From assembly GCA_016721115.1 (NCBI GenBank), contig JADKIW010000001.1:3363501-3427500 (forward strand): a stretch of 64,000 nucleotides of DNA. Direction: 5' to 3'. The notes beneath the pieces were generated by a model that saw only the letters and a program-made list of their open reading frames with translations, had not been told where the DNA came from and did not search any database. A program made the translations under genes and the position numbers. Shown piece after piece: positions 25,220 to 34,292 of the stretch. Positions within the stretch are counted from its first letter, which is position 1; each line of letters starts with the position of its first letter. The DNA is from Candidatus Defluviilinea proxima (lineage in GTDB: Bacteria; Chloroflexota; Anaerolineae; Anaerolineales; Villigracilaceae).

Positions 25220-26596
25220 ATGAACCCTGATCGCTTTCTATCATCCGACCCTGCCATCCGCGACATCGCGCGCAATCTTTATCAAACTGTTGCGAAACTT
25301 CCCATCGTTTCGCCGCATGGTCATGTTGACTCACGTCTCTTCTCCGACCCGAAAGCCTCCTTCGGCACGCCTGCCGAGCTATTCATCATCCCCGACCACT
25401 ACATTACCCGCATGTTGTATTCACAGGGCATTCCATTGGATGCCTTGCTTGCAGGCGATCACCGCGAGATTTGGAAACTCTTCTGCACGAACTTCCACCT
25501 CTTCCGCGGGACTCCTTCGGGCATCTGGTTGACGGATGAACTCGCATCCGTTTTTGGCGTGGATGAAAAACCATCCGCCTCAAACGCCGACCGATTGTTT
25601 GATTCACTTTCAGAGAAATTATTCTCCCCTGAATTTTCTCCCCGCAAACTCTTCGAGCGATTCAATATCGAAGTTCTTTGCACCACCGATGCGGCGACAG
25701 ATACGCTTGAACATCATCAGGCCATTCGCCAAAGTGGTTGGAAAGGTAACATCCGTCCAACCTTCCGCCCCGATGGCGTGGTCAACCTCGATGCCCCGAA
25801 TTGGAAAACAAATATCGACAAGCTGAGTGAAGTCAGCGGCGTTGATGTAAAGGATTACAAGTCCTTTATCCAAGCCTTGGAACAGCGACGCGCCTTCTTC
25901 AAATCCATTGGTGCTACTGCAACCGATCACGCCGCTTTGACTCCCATCACTGCTGAATTATCGGATATTGAAGCAGATGAGATTTTCCAGCGTGCGCTCA
26001 ATGGCAGCCCCAAGCCCAACGACGCGACCCAATTCACTGCCCACATGCTGATGGAAATGGCACGCATGAGCATTGAAGACGGGTTGGTTATGCAGTTGCA
26101 TCCAGGTTCCCTCCGCAATCACAATGACATCGTTTTCCAAAAGTTCGGCTTAGATAAAGGTGCGGACATTCCTCTACAAACCGAATACACACGCAATTTG
26201 CTTCCCTTGTTGAATAAATACGGAAATGACTCGCGCCTTACGTTGATCCTCTTCACGCTCGATGAAACGACTTATTCTCGTGAACTCGCTACACTTGCAG
26301 GTCACTATCCTGCGCTCAAACTCGGACCTCCGTGGTGGTTCCATGACAGCTTGAATGGTATGGCGCGTTACTTCGATCAAGTCATGGAGACAGCAGGGAT
26401 TTACAACACCGCTGGTTTCAACGATGATACACGTGCCTTCTGCTCTATCCCTGCACGACATGATGTGTGGCGGCGCGCCTCTGCGAATTGGTTGGCAGGA
26501 TTAGTTGTTCGTCATATCGTGGGTATGGATGATGCAATCGAAATGATTCAAGAATTTGCAGTTGGCTTGGCGAGACGTGCTTATAAATTAACGTAA
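25220..26596 (+). CDS. uxaC: Glucuronate/uronate isomerase UxaC
   Basis: 458 residues from the ATG at 25220 (MNPDRFLSSD); an earlier frame start at 25196 overlaps the relict SDR. UxaC interconverts D-glucuronate and D-fructuronate, or galacturonate and tagaturonate. Amidohydrolase-fold features: IVSPHGHVDSRLF with metal-binding histidines, FNIEVLCTTDAATD, TFRPDGVVN, LVMQLHPGSLRNHN and LGPPWWFHDSLNGM, all family segments. It starts a four-gene sugar-acid run. Confidence 0.95.
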   Translation: MNPDRFLSSDPAIRDIARNLYQTVAKLPIVSPHGHVDSRLFSDPKASFGTPAELFIIPDHYITRMLYSQGIPLDALLAGDHREIWKLFCTNFHLFRGTPSGIWLTDELASVFGVDEKPSASNADRLFDSLSEKLFSPEFSPRKLFERFNIEVLCTTDAATDTLEHHQAIRQSGWKGNIRPTFRPDGVVNLDAPNWKTNIDKLSEVSGVDVKDYKSFIQALEQRRAFFKSIGATATDHAALTPITAELSDIEADEIFQRALNGSPKPNDATQFTAHMLMEMARMSIEDGLVMQLHPGSLRNHNDIVFQKFGLDKGADIPLQTEYTRNLLPLLNKYGNDSRLTLILFTLDETTYSRELATLAGHYPALKLGPPWWFHDSLNGMARYFDQVMETAGIYNTAGFNDDTRAFCSIPARHDVWRRASANWLAGLVVRHIVGMDDAIEMIQEFAVGLARRAYKLT

Positions 26597-26623
26597 TTGC
26601 CCAACAATTTGATTGGAACATAC

Positions 26624-27460
26624 ATGAATCTCGAAGAACTAAAATCGCTTTATGATTTCTCAGATCGCACGGTCTTAGTCACGGGCGGGGCAGGGGTGCT
26701 GGGGAGTGAAATCGCTTGTGCGTTGGTAGGTTGCAACGCGAATGTTGTGCTCCTTGACCGCGATCAGGAACTCGCACAGAAGGTCATCGAACGTTTTCCT
26801 AAAGTTGTAAAAGGACGCGGTGTGCGCGTCTTTGGTGATGTCCTCAAGGTCGAGACTTTGCAGCAGGCAAATGAAACTATCAAAGCTGAGTTCGGTCACG
26901 TTGATATTCTCATCAACGGTGCGGGCGGCAATCATCCATCTGCAACCACCAAGCCTGATCTTTCTTTCTTCGATCTGCCACTTGATGCGCTTCGTCATGT
27001 TGGCGATCTAAACTTACTTGGCACAATTTTGCCGTGTCAGGTATTCGGTCGTAATATGGCAGAGCGTGGTGAAGGCGTGATCCTCAACGTCTCTTCGATG
27101 AACGCCTTTCGTCCGCTCACGCGCATCCCTGCGTACTCGGCGGCGAAGGCGGCGGTCAGCAACTTCACGCAGTGGCTTGCTGTTCATATGGCGCAGAATT
27201 ATTCGTCGAAGATTCGTGTCAACGCGATCGCGCCTGGGTTTTTCCTTACGGATCAGAATCGATTCCTCCTCACAGACAAGGACACTGGCGAATTGACTCC
27301 GCGTGGTCAATCGATTTTGTCTCACACCCCAATGAACCGCTTCGGGACTCCCGAAGACCTGCTTGGTGCGACAATGTGGCTGATCTCCCCCGCATCCGCT
27401 TTCGTGACGGGTGTGGTGCTTCCGATTGATGGTGGTTTCTCGGTGTTTTCAGGTGTGTAA
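26624..27460 (+). CDS. SDR-type D-mannonate oxidoreductase (fructuronate reductase)
   Basis: 278 residues from the ATG at 26624, with GGAAC upstream. Classical SDR: VLVTGGAGVLGSEIACAL binds NAD(P)H, NGAGGNHPS, catalytic Ser in LNVSSMNAF, YSAAK with the Tyr/Lys pair, and APGFFLTDQNRFLL, which is typical of the mannonate-oxidoreductase subgroup. Would reduce the 2-keto acid from UxaC to D-mannonate. It takes the place of the long-chain UxuB of enterobacteria. The substrate call rests on subgroup resemblance and gene context. Confidence 0.82.
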   Translation: MNLEELKSLYDFSDRTVLVTGGAGVLGSEIACALVGCNANVVLLDRDQELAQKVIERFPKVVKGRGVRVFGDVLKVETLQQANETIKAEFGHVDILINGAGGNHPSATTKPDLSFFDLPLDALRHVGDLNLLGTILPCQVFGRNMAERGEGVILNVSSMNAFRPLTRIPAYSAAKAAVSNFTQWLAVHMAQNYSSKIRVNAIAPGFFLTDQNRFLLTDKDTGELTPRGQSILSHTPMNRFGTPEDLLGATMWLISPASAFVTGVVLPIDGGFSVFSGV

Positions 27461-27465
27461 TGTTG

Positions 27466-27494
27466 GTAGGGGCGAAGCATTGCTTCGCCCCTAC
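27466..27494. repeat. GTAGGGGCG palindrome, copy 3
   Basis: GTAGGGGCGAAGCA-T-TGCTTCGCCCCTAC, perfect. It fills the gap between the SDR stop and the LarA-like start. Confidence 0.9.
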
Positions 27495-27507
27495 GACGGA
27501 TTACAAG

Positions 27508-28767
27508 ATGATATTTTCAAAAGCAATAACCCCGAACGAACAACTCTTATCGGATGATGAAATTCGCAATACGTTGAGCGTGTTGTCGGGTCAATTTAAT
27601 GGTCAACGCCTACTGGTGTTGATTCCTGATCACACGCGCTCATTGCCATTGCCGTTCTTGTTCCGTGCTCTTGTGGATGTGTTGCATGGTGCGAAGCAAT
27701 TGGATTTCATGGTGGCATTGGGGACGCACCCGCCGTTGGATGAAGAGGGTATCAACAAGCTGGTGGGCATCACTGCCGATGAGCGGACGACGACATTCAA
27801 GCATGTCGGTTTGCTGAACCATGCTTGGGATACTCCGTCTGAATTGACTTCGCTTGGCATCATTGAGCAGGATGAGATTAAACAAATCGCAGGAACGAAT
27901 TGGCATTCGTCCCTGCCCAATGAAGTGGATATTCGTATCAATAAAGCCGCCCTTGAATACGATCACATCGTAATCCTTGGTCCGACGTTTCCGCATGAGG
28001 TGGTGGGATTTTCAGGTGGAGCAAAGTATCTCTTCCCTGGTATCTCTGGCGCAGACATGATCAATGCTACGCATTGGTTGGGCGCATTGGCTGGCGTTGT
28101 CGGGACGATTGGAATTAAAGATACACCTGTCCGTGCGATGATCCATGCGGCGGCGGAGCGGGTCAAGACTCCGCTCACGTTGGTCGCGTTAGTAGTAGAA
28201 GGCAAGGGGTTGAGCGGGCTGTTCGTTGGCGACCATTTGTCAGCTTGGAATGAAGCGGCGGAGCTGTCCGCAGAACGTCACATCAAATGGTGTGAGAAGC
28301 CGTTCCAAAGAGTTTTGTCGTGTGCGCCTCCGATGTATGATGAGTTGTGGACAGGTGCGAAGGCGATGTATAAGTTGGAGCCTGCGGTGGCGATTGGCGG
28401 CGAGGTGATTATTTATGCGCCGCACTTGGATGTGGTGAGCCACGTGCATGGAAAATATATTTATGAAGCGGGGTATCACATCCTGCCGTATCTGTTGAGC
28501 GATTGGGAACGGTACAAGAATTATCCGCTGGGTGTGCTGGCGCATTCGACTCATGTGCGCGGTTCGGGTGTCATGGAAAATGGAATCGAAAAACCGAATG
28601 TGCATGTGACGCTGGCGAGCAAGATTTCTGCCGAAGATTGTGCGCGATTGAATTTGGGTTATCTTGATCCCGCAAAGATCAATGTTGACGACTGGCGGGA
28701 CCGCGAGGACGAAGGCGTTTTATATGTGCCGAAAGCAGGCGAGATTTTATATCGGTTGAAAAAATGA
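27508..28767 (+). CDS. LarA-superfamily (nickel-pincer) hydroxy-acid racemase/epimerase, candidate D-gluconate 2-epimerase
   Basis: 419 residues from the ATG at 27508; the earlier ATG at 27460 would translate the repeat. LarA features: VLIPDHTRSLPLPFLF, VALGTHPPLDEEGINKLVG (histidine of the GTH motif), and ILGPTFPHEVVGFSGGAKYL with FPGISG, carrying the conserved His and the Lys that would bind the nickel-pincer nucleotide. Some LarA-superfamily members have been reported to epimerise D-gluconate at C2. Here it lies between a mannonate-forming SDR and gluconokinase and overlaps the latter by 4 bp; mannonate and gluconate are C2 epimers. The larB/C/E cofactor genes are not in the window. Confidence 0.8.
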   Translation: MIFSKAITPNEQLLSDDEIRNTLSVLSGQFNGQRLLVLIPDHTRSLPLPFLFRALVDVLHGAKQLDFMVALGTHPPLDEEGINKLVGITADERTTTFKHVGLLNHAWDTPSELTSLGIIEQDEIKQIAGTNWHSSLPNEVDIRINKAALEYDHIVILGPTFPHEVVGFSGGAKYLFPGISGADMINATHWLGALAGVVGTIGIKDTPVRAMIHAAAERVKTPLTLVALVVEGKGLSGLFVGDHLSAWNEAAELSAERHIKWCEKPFQRVLSCAPPMYDELWTGAKAMYKLEPAVAIGGEVIIYAPHLDVVSHVHGKYIYEAGYHILPYLLSDWERYKNYPLGVLAHSTHVRGSGVMENGIEKPNVHVTLASKISAEDCARLNLGYLDPAKINVDDWRDREDEGVLYVPKAGEILYRLKK

Positions 28768-29258
28768 AAACTTGTTTTTTTATCGTGATGGGTGTTTCTG
28801 GATGTGGCAAGTCAAGCGTGGGCAAAGCCCTCGCTCAGTCTCTGGGATGGGACTTTTACGATGCTGATGATTTTCACCCGCCTGAGAATGTCGCCAAAAT
28901 GGCAAGCGGGATTCCGCTCGACGATTCAGACCGCGCTCCGTGGCTTGCTTTGTTGCACGAACTGATTTCATCCAACCTGAAAGCGGATAAACCCGGTGTG
29001 TTGGCCTGTTCTGCGCTCAAAGAGCGTTACCGTCAAAAATTAATGGATGGTAACGAAGGTGTGCAAATCGTTTATCTCAAAGGCAGTTATGAATTGATCT
29101 GGTCTCGCATGGAAAAACGGACAGATCATTATATGAAGCCACACATGTTGAAGAGTCAGTTCGAGACGCTAGAAGTTCCGATGAACGCACTTACAATTGA
29201 TATATCAATGTCGCTGGATGATATTGTGCAGGAAATATTGAAATACATGGAGAAGTAA
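28764..29258 (+). CDS. gntK: Gluconokinase GntK
   Basis: 164 residues, normal length. Phosphorylates D-gluconate to 6-phosphogluconate. Seen: FIVMGVSGCGKSSVGKALA (P-loop), FYDADDFHPPENVAKMASG, PLDDSDRAPWLALLHEL, LACSALKERYRQKL and HYMKPHMLKSQFETLE. The start overlaps the stop of the LarA-like gene (ATGA), a sign that the two products work together. Confidence 0.95.
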   Translation: MKTCFFIVMGVSGCGKSSVGKALAQSLGWDFYDADDFHPPENVAKMASGIPLDDSDRAPWLALLHELISSNLKADKPGVLACSALKERYRQKLMDGNEGVQIVYLKGSYELIWSRMEKRTDHYMKPHMLKSQFETLEVPMNALTIDISMSLDDIVQEILKYMEK

Positions 29259-29357
29259 TTTGAACATTTATCGAAGAATCGATAAAGAGGGCGTGTTCCA
29301 TACAAAATGGGAATGAAAATTCCTTTGGCTGGTCAAGACATATCTTATAATCTCCTC

Positions 29358-30521
29358 ATGAATTCTATAAAACCCCACTTTCTCCTTGATCCAAATGTTA
29401 TCTTCCTCAATCATGGCTCTTTCGGCGCAACTCCGAAATCTGTTTTTGATGCCTACCAGAACTGGCAATTACGCTTGGAGCGCCAGCCCGTACTTTTTCT
29501 TGGCCGTGAAATTGATGCACTCCTAAAGACTTCTCGCCAGGTACTTGGGGAATATCTCAATGCCGATGCCGATGACTTGGCATATATTCCCAACGCAACA
29601 CATGGAGTAAATATTGTTGCTCATTCCTTGCAACTCCAGTCTGGTGATGAAATCCTAACGACTGACCATGAATACGGTGCCTGTGATTATGCTTGGAATT
29701 TCATTTGCAGTAAAACAGGTGCAAAATATATTCACCAGCCTATTCCCTTGCCTGTTCATTCTGAAGAGGAAATCGTGAATCTGTTTTGGCAGGGTGTTAC
29801 TTCACGTACAAAAGTCATTTACGTGAGTCATATCACTTCTCCAACGGCCTTGCGCATGCCAGTAGAGCAGATCTGCCAGCGTGCAAAATCTGCAGGGATC
29901 ATTACTGTTGTAGATGCGGCACACTCTCCTGGACAAATTCCACTTGACTTGCAGGCACTCGGCGCAGATATTGTCTTCGGAAATTGTCATAAATGGATGC
30001 TTAATGCAAAGGGCTCCGCATTCTTATATGTGAGGCGGGATTTGCAACATCTCATTGATCCATTGATCGTGAGTTGGGGGTATAACCCAACTCCAGAGAC
30101 AACCACGGGATCTCGATTTATTGATCTTTTGCAATGGACAGGAACCAAAGATCCTGCCGCTGCCTTAACCGTCCCAGCGGCTATCCAATTCATGCAAGAA
30201 CACCATTGGGATAAAGTGCGGGAAGAATGTCATAACCTATTACGCCAAGGAATAGATCAAATTTGTAATCTGACGAACCTGCCTCCGTTATATCCTCTCG
30301 AATCCGATCTTTACGGCCAAATGGGAATTGCGCCGTTACCATTGTCCAATCTTCCGGTATTAAAAAGCCGCTTGTACGATGAGTACAAAATAGAAGTGCC
30401 GCTGGTCCAGTGGCAGGATAAGCAATTCGTACGTATCTCTGTGCAGGGATACAACACACAAGATGATATTGATTCTCTGGTAAGTGCCTTGCGCGTGTTG
30501 TTGCCTCAGGTAAGGGCTTGA
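29358..30521 (+). CDS. Class V aminotransferase-fold PLP enzyme (isopenicillin-N-epimerase-like)
   Basis: 387 residues from the ATG at 29358 (MNSIKPHFLLDP). A TATAAT at 29346-29351 is so close to this ATG that the message may be leaderless; 29307 is an alternative start. PLP-fold features: FLNHGSFGATPKSVFDAYQN, NATHGVNIVAHSL, TTDHEYGACDYAW, VVDAAHSPGQIPLDL and the cofactor lysine in FGNCHKWMLNAKG. The group contains cysteine desulfurases, isopenicillin-N and hercynylcysteine-sulfoxide type enzymes; the substrate cannot be read from sequence. Confidence 0.85.
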   Translation: MNSIKPHFLLDPNVIFLNHGSFGATPKSVFDAYQNWQLRLERQPVLFLGREIDALLKTSRQVLGEYLNADADDLAYIPNATHGVNIVAHSLQLQSGDEILTTDHEYGACDYAWNFICSKTGAKYIHQPIPLPVHSEEEIVNLFWQGVTSRTKVIYVSHITSPTALRMPVEQICQRAKSAGIITVVDAAHSPGQIPLDLQALGADIVFGNCHKWMLNAKGSAFLYVRRDLQHLIDPLIVSWGYNPTPETTTGSRFIDLLQWTGTKDPAAALTVPAAIQFMQEHHWDKVREECHNLLRQGIDQICNLTNLPPLYPLESDLYGQMGIAPLPLSNLPVLKSRLYDEYKIEVPLVQWQDKQFVRISVQGYNTQDDIDSLVSALRVLLPQVRA

Positions 30522-30544
30522 CCACGCACACATCTATTGCTTAA

Positions 30545-30580
30545 CAAAAAAACGGACGAAGCCTTTGTGCTTCGTCCGTT
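30545..30580 (-). terminator. Intrinsic terminator of pnp
   Basis: AACGGACGAAGC (30551-30562) and GCTTCGTCCGTT (30569-30580); on the minus strand the stem is followed by seven T. Placed 15 bp after the pnp stop codon. Confidence 0.92.
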
Positions 30581-30595
30581 ACATTTACGACCTAC

Positions 30596-32857
30596 TTATC
30601 TTCTTCCACCGCGATCACCGCCGCCGCGATTTCCTCCACGGTCACCACCTCGGCTTCCGCGATCTCCACCACGACCACCCCCGCCGTTACGGCCGCCTCC
30701 ACCACCGGGTTTGCGCTGATCTTTCTCGCGCGCTTCTTCGGCGGTCCAGCCTTCGAGCACGGCCTGACGTGACAGGCGGATCTTGCCTTGGCCGTCGATA
30801 TCGGTCACCATTACGGTGATCTCATCGCCCATGCTGACAACGGATTCGACTTTTTCAACGCGTTCGCTGTCAAGTTGTGAGATGTGGACGAGTCCATCCA
30901 CGCCGGGCAGGATCTCGACGAACGCACCGAAGTCAGCGATGCGAACAACTTTACCGGTGTAGATATTGCCGATCACGGCATTCTCGCCCAATGCTTCAAC
31001 ACGTTCCTGTGCGATCTTTGCACCAACGCCATCGGTCGAAGCAATGTATACAGTACCGTCTTCTTCGATGTCGATCTTGGTGCCGGTTTCTTCCTGCAAG
31101 GCGCGGATGTTCTTTCCACCGGGGCCGATCAATGCGCCGATCTTGTCAACAGGGATCTTCACGGTAATGATGCGCGGTGCGTGATCCTTGATCTGCGGAC
31201 GCGGCTCAGCAAGCACTTCGAGCATCTTGTTCATGATGTGCAAGCGTGCGGCCTTGGCCTGTTCGAGTGCTTCCTTCATCATCTGTGTGCTCAAGCCGCT
31301 AATCTTGATGTCCATTTGCAGGGCTGTGATGCCAGCCGTAGTGCCAGCGACCTTGAAATCCATATCGCCAAGATGATCTTCGGTTCCTTGAATGTCGGTC
31401 AAAATTTTGTAACGGCCAGTCTCATCGGTGATGAGACCCATCGCCACGCCGGAGACCGGGGCTTTGATCGGGACACCAGCATCCATCAAGGCGAGCGTCG
31501 AACCGCAGACAGAACCCATTGAGGTCGAGCCATTGGATGACAAGGCTTCGGACACGACACGGATCGCATAAGGGAACGACTCTTGATTCGGGATGACCGG
31601 TTCCAACGCACGTTCTGCCAGCGCTCCATGCCCGACCTCACGCCTGCTCTGGCCACGAAGAGGCTTGACCTCACCTGTGGAGAACGGCGGGAAGTTGTAA
31701 TGGTGCATATAGCGTTTGGTATCGTTGGGGGAGAGGTTATCAAGTTCCTGTGCCTCGCCCAAGGTGCCGAGTGTGGCAAACGAAAGGATCTGTGTCTCGC
31801 CGCGTGTGAACAGACCAGTTCCATGTGCGCGGGGTGAGACATTGACCTCACACCAAATCGGGCGGACATCGGTCGGTGTGCGACCATCAGGGCGCTTGCC
31901 CATGCTCAAGATGCGTTCACGCACAACAGCCTGTTCAGCTTGTTCGAAAGCTTCACGGAACATGTTGACTGGGATGTAGTCAGCAGGATTTGCGCCTTCA
32001 GGTACGGCTGTTAATTCGGCTTCGGCGGCTGTTTTGATCTCAGCCATGCCACTATAGAATTCGTTTTTGGAAAGAGGCTTATCGAGCAGTTCGTTCATCG
32101 GGCCGCTAACGCGATCGAACACTTTTTTCTTAACTTCTTCGCTCGGCAGGAACAATGTCACTTCGCGTTTCGGCTTGCCGATCTCGGCGGCCATTTGTAG
32201 TTGCAAGTCGATCAACGGCTGGATGGATTTATGTCCCAGTTCGAGGGCATCTACCATGATTTCGTCAGGGATCTCGTCGGCGCCGCATTCGACCATGAGA
32301 ATGGCATCTTTCGAGCCGGCAATCCGAAGGTCCAGATCTGAAGCGTCCATTTGGGCGAAGGTTGGGTTGATGACGAATTCACCATCTACACGTCCCACGC
32401 GTACTGCGGCGATGGGTCCATTCCAGGGAATGTCTGAGATCATGATCGCGGCAGATGCGGCATTGATAGCGAGGATATCGAGCGGGTCAACGCCGTTCGC
32501 TGAGTGAGAGTAGACGATCACCTGTACTTCGTTGCGCATGCCGTCTTGAAATAGCGGACGGATGGGGCGGTCGGTCAGGCGAGCGGTGAGGATGGACTCG
32601 GTCGATGCACGACCCTCTCTTCGGAAGAAAGAGCCGGGGATTTTTCCACCAGCATAGAGTCTTTCTTCGTATTCCACACTGAGCGGGAAGAAGTCGATGC
32701 CATCACGTACGCCGCCCATGGTGGCCGCGGCGAAAACGATGCACTCGCTCGTGCCGAAGGTCACCGCACCGCCAGCTTGACCAGCCAGTTTGCCGGTCTC
32801 AAAGGTGAGGGTTTGGGTCCCAACGGTTGCTGAATATTTCTTTGATTCGGGTTTCAT
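30596..32857 (-). CDS. pnp: Polynucleotide phosphorylase with RGG-rich C-terminal tail
   Basis: 753 residues. A 3'-5' exoribonuclease and polymerase of the RNA degradosome type. Order: first RNase PH domain (about 10-140; FFRREGRASTESILTARLTD), helical domain, second RNase PH domain (about 320-525; VSPRAHGTGLFTRGETQIL, GTEDHLGDMDFKVAGT), KH (IGALIGPGGKNIRALQEETG), S1 (IYTGKVVRIADFGAFVEI), then a tail from about residue 715 of repeated RGG/GGDRGG, likely RNA-binding or self-associating. Lies downstream of rpsO on the same strand, the classic arrangement, with a palindrome between them. Confidence 0.97.
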   Translation of the reverse strand: MKPESKKYSATVGTQTLTFETGKLAGQAGGAVTFGTSECIVFAAATMGGVRDGIDFFPLSVEYEERLYAGGKIPGSFFRREGRASTESILTARLTDRPIRPLFQDGMRNEVQVIVYSHSANGVDPLDILAINAASAAIMISDIPWNGPIAAVRVGRVDGEFVINPTFAQMDASDLDLRIAGSKDAILMVECGADEIPDEIMVDALELGHKSIQPLIDLQLQMAAEIGKPKREVTLFLPSEEVKKKVFDRVSGPMNELLDKPLSKNEFYSGMAEIKTAAEAELTAVPEGANPADYIPVNMFREAFEQAEQAVVRERILSMGKRPDGRTPTDVRPIWCEVNVSPRAHGTGLFTRGETQILSFATLGTLGEAQELDNLSPNDTKRYMHHYNFPPFSTGEVKPLRGQSRREVGHGALAERALEPVIPNQESFPYAIRVVSEALSSNGSTSMGSVCGSTLALMDAGVPIKAPVSGVAMGLITDETGRYKILTDIQGTEDHLGDMDFKVAGTTAGITALQMDIKISGLSTQMMKEALEQAKAARLHIMNKMLEVLAEPRPQIKDHAPRIITVKIPVDKIGALIGPGGKNIRALQEETGTKIDIEEDGTVYIASTDGVGAKIAQERVEALGENAVIGNIYTGKVVRIADFGAFVEILPGVDGLVHISQLDSERVEKVESVVSMGDEITVMVTDIDGQGKIRLSRQAVLEGWTAEEAREKDQRKPGGGGGRNGGGGRGGDRGSRGGDRGGNRGGGDRGGRR

Positions 32858-33081
32858 TTTGTCTCCTAAGACTGCTTACATTGCCTTGTCTGATAAAGGG
32901 ACGCGAAAAGCGCGAAGATTCCCATAAATCTTAGCGTTCCAGAGTCTCTTTTGAATCAGTTAATTTTGGTCAACGTAAGCCTAAGTTTGTGTTCCGCCTA
33001 TTTTGTCAGGGACTGAAGAGCGGGGGTGACTTGCGATGTTGTCATTCGCGCTATTCAATTCCTGACCGCGGATTGATACGT

Positions 33082-33110
33082 GTAGGGGCGACCCATTGGG
33101 TCGCCCCTAC
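33082..33110. repeat. GTAGGGGCG palindrome, copy 4, between rpsO and pnp
   Basis: GTAGGGGCGACCCA-T-TGGGTCGCCCCTAC, perfect. It lies 12 bp after the rpsO stop and may act as a processing or attenuation stem for the rpsO-pnp message. The rest of the 265-bp gap shows nothing clear. Confidence 0.9.
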
Positions 33111-33122
33111 AAAGAACACATT

Positions 33123-33395
33123 TTATTTGTGGCGCAGTTTCAAACTTTCGGTAACAGCCAAATATCGCTTGTAATCCACCTTGCGCAGGTAGGTCAGCAG
33201 GCGACGGCGTTGCCCGACCATCATCAACAAACCACGGCGGCAGGACTCGTCCTTTTTATTGATCCGCAAGTGGTCGGTCAACTGTTGGATACGGTTCGTC
33301 AGAATGGCAACTTGCACTTCGGGTGAACCTGTGTCCGTGTCGTGGCGGTGAAAATCCGCGATGACCTTGGTCTTAACTTCCTTATTTAACGGCAT
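33123..33395 (-). CDS. rpsO: 30S ribosomal protein S15
   Basis: 90 residues, exact family length. Binds 16S rRNA early in assembly. Seen: LNKEVKTKVIADFHRHDTDT, GSPEVQVAILTNRIQQLTDH, CRRGLLMMVGQRRRLLTYLR and YLAVTESLKLR. AAAGGAAG precedes the ATG. A TATAAT (33493-33488, minus) gives a leader of about 90 nt that could carry S15 autoregulation. Confidence 0.98.
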   Translation of the reverse strand: MPLNKEVKTKVIADFHRHDTDTGSPEVQVAILTNRIQQLTDHLRINKKDESCRRGLLMMVGQRRRLLTYLRKVDYKRYLAVTESLKLRHK

Positions 33396-33507
33396 GACGT
33401 TTGCTTCCTTTCTCTAGATTATGGCGCAGGTCTCCATGCTCGCAGTCTGTCGAAACAAACCGCTTGCAGGACCAGTCACGAACCGTGATTATACCAGAAA
33501 AGGCGAC

Positions 33508-34290
33508 CTATACTTCCACCTGAATGGCGCTACCGGATTCATACCGCCTCAATCCGGACCTGAAAACTGCCACGGCCAACCCAAGAAAAGCCAGCGCCCC
33601 AAGCAGGAGTTCGGCCAGAGTCTGCCAGGTAAATTTTGCAATGAACTCTGCAGGGACAGCGCCCATCAATGCGGCGGGGATGAGCGTAAACAGGATCAAC
33701 TTGGCGTAATTGTCAAAGAGGGTGATGGGGTAAATGCCGAAAGTAATGATGGCGTTGACCATCATGTTGGTGAAACTTGAAACGATCCCTGCCCAGAATG
33801 CCAGACTGTTCACCAGAATAAGAAAAGATGCAAAGATCACAGCCGCCAAAATGATGGCAAGAATGAAGCGGAGTAAGCCGTCCCACGTGAATTGACCGGA
33901 CAGGGCATAGCTGAGAAATCCGTAGGTGAAATCTCCCATGCCGCTCGAGATCATACGACTGGAGATCGTGTGAAGCAGTACAGGGCGTGGCAGGGATAGG
34001 TAATAGTCAAGCCTGCCATTATTGATGATATCGCCCAGCATGAAGGAGTTCCCGAAGAAAAGCGAAACAATGCCGAATGCACTGGCGATGACACCGAAAG
34101 TGACATACATGTCGTTGATGCCCCAGCCACGCACCTCCTTGAAACGGTCGAAAAAGACGATCCAGATCGCGAAATAGAAGAAATTGTTCAGCATCATCCC
34201 GATGACCTGCGTCAGGAAGGAGACGCGATACTCCATTACGGATTGCAGGTTGGCCTGCCATATGGCGAAAAGGAATTTGATGTGTTTCAT
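33508..34290 (-). CDS. ABC-2 family transporter permease (DUF990-like)
   Basis: 260 residues from the ATG at 34290 (MKHIKFLFAIWQ); a start 27 codons earlier would overlap the upstream gene. Six hydrophobic spans (GMMLNNFFYFAIWIVFF, FGVIASAFGIVSLFF, LLRFILAIILAAVIFASFL, LAELLLGALAFLGLAVAVF). NGRLDYYLSLPRP is the typical cytosolic loop of this permease group. It pairs with the next gene as the two halves of an exporter. No ATP-binding subunit is adjacent. Confidence 0.82.
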   Translation of the reverse strand: MKHIKFLFAIWQANLQSVMEYRVSFLTQVIGMMLNNFFYFAIWIVFFDRFKEVRGWGINDMYVTFGVIASAFGIVSLFFGNSFMLGDIINNGRLDYYLSLPRPVLLHTISSRMISSGMGDFTYGFLSYALSGQFTWDGLLRFILAIILAAVIFASFLILVNSLAFWAGIVSSFTNMMVNAIITFGIYPITLFDNYAKLILFTLIPAALMGAVPAEFIAKFTWQTLAELLLGALAFLGLAVAVFRSGLRRYESGSAIQVEV

Positions 34291-34292
34291 AA

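Noticed and set aside
30537..30819. Pro/Arg-rich plus-strand ORFs
   Set aside because: They are the antisense of the RGG tail of PNPase and arise from its repeats.
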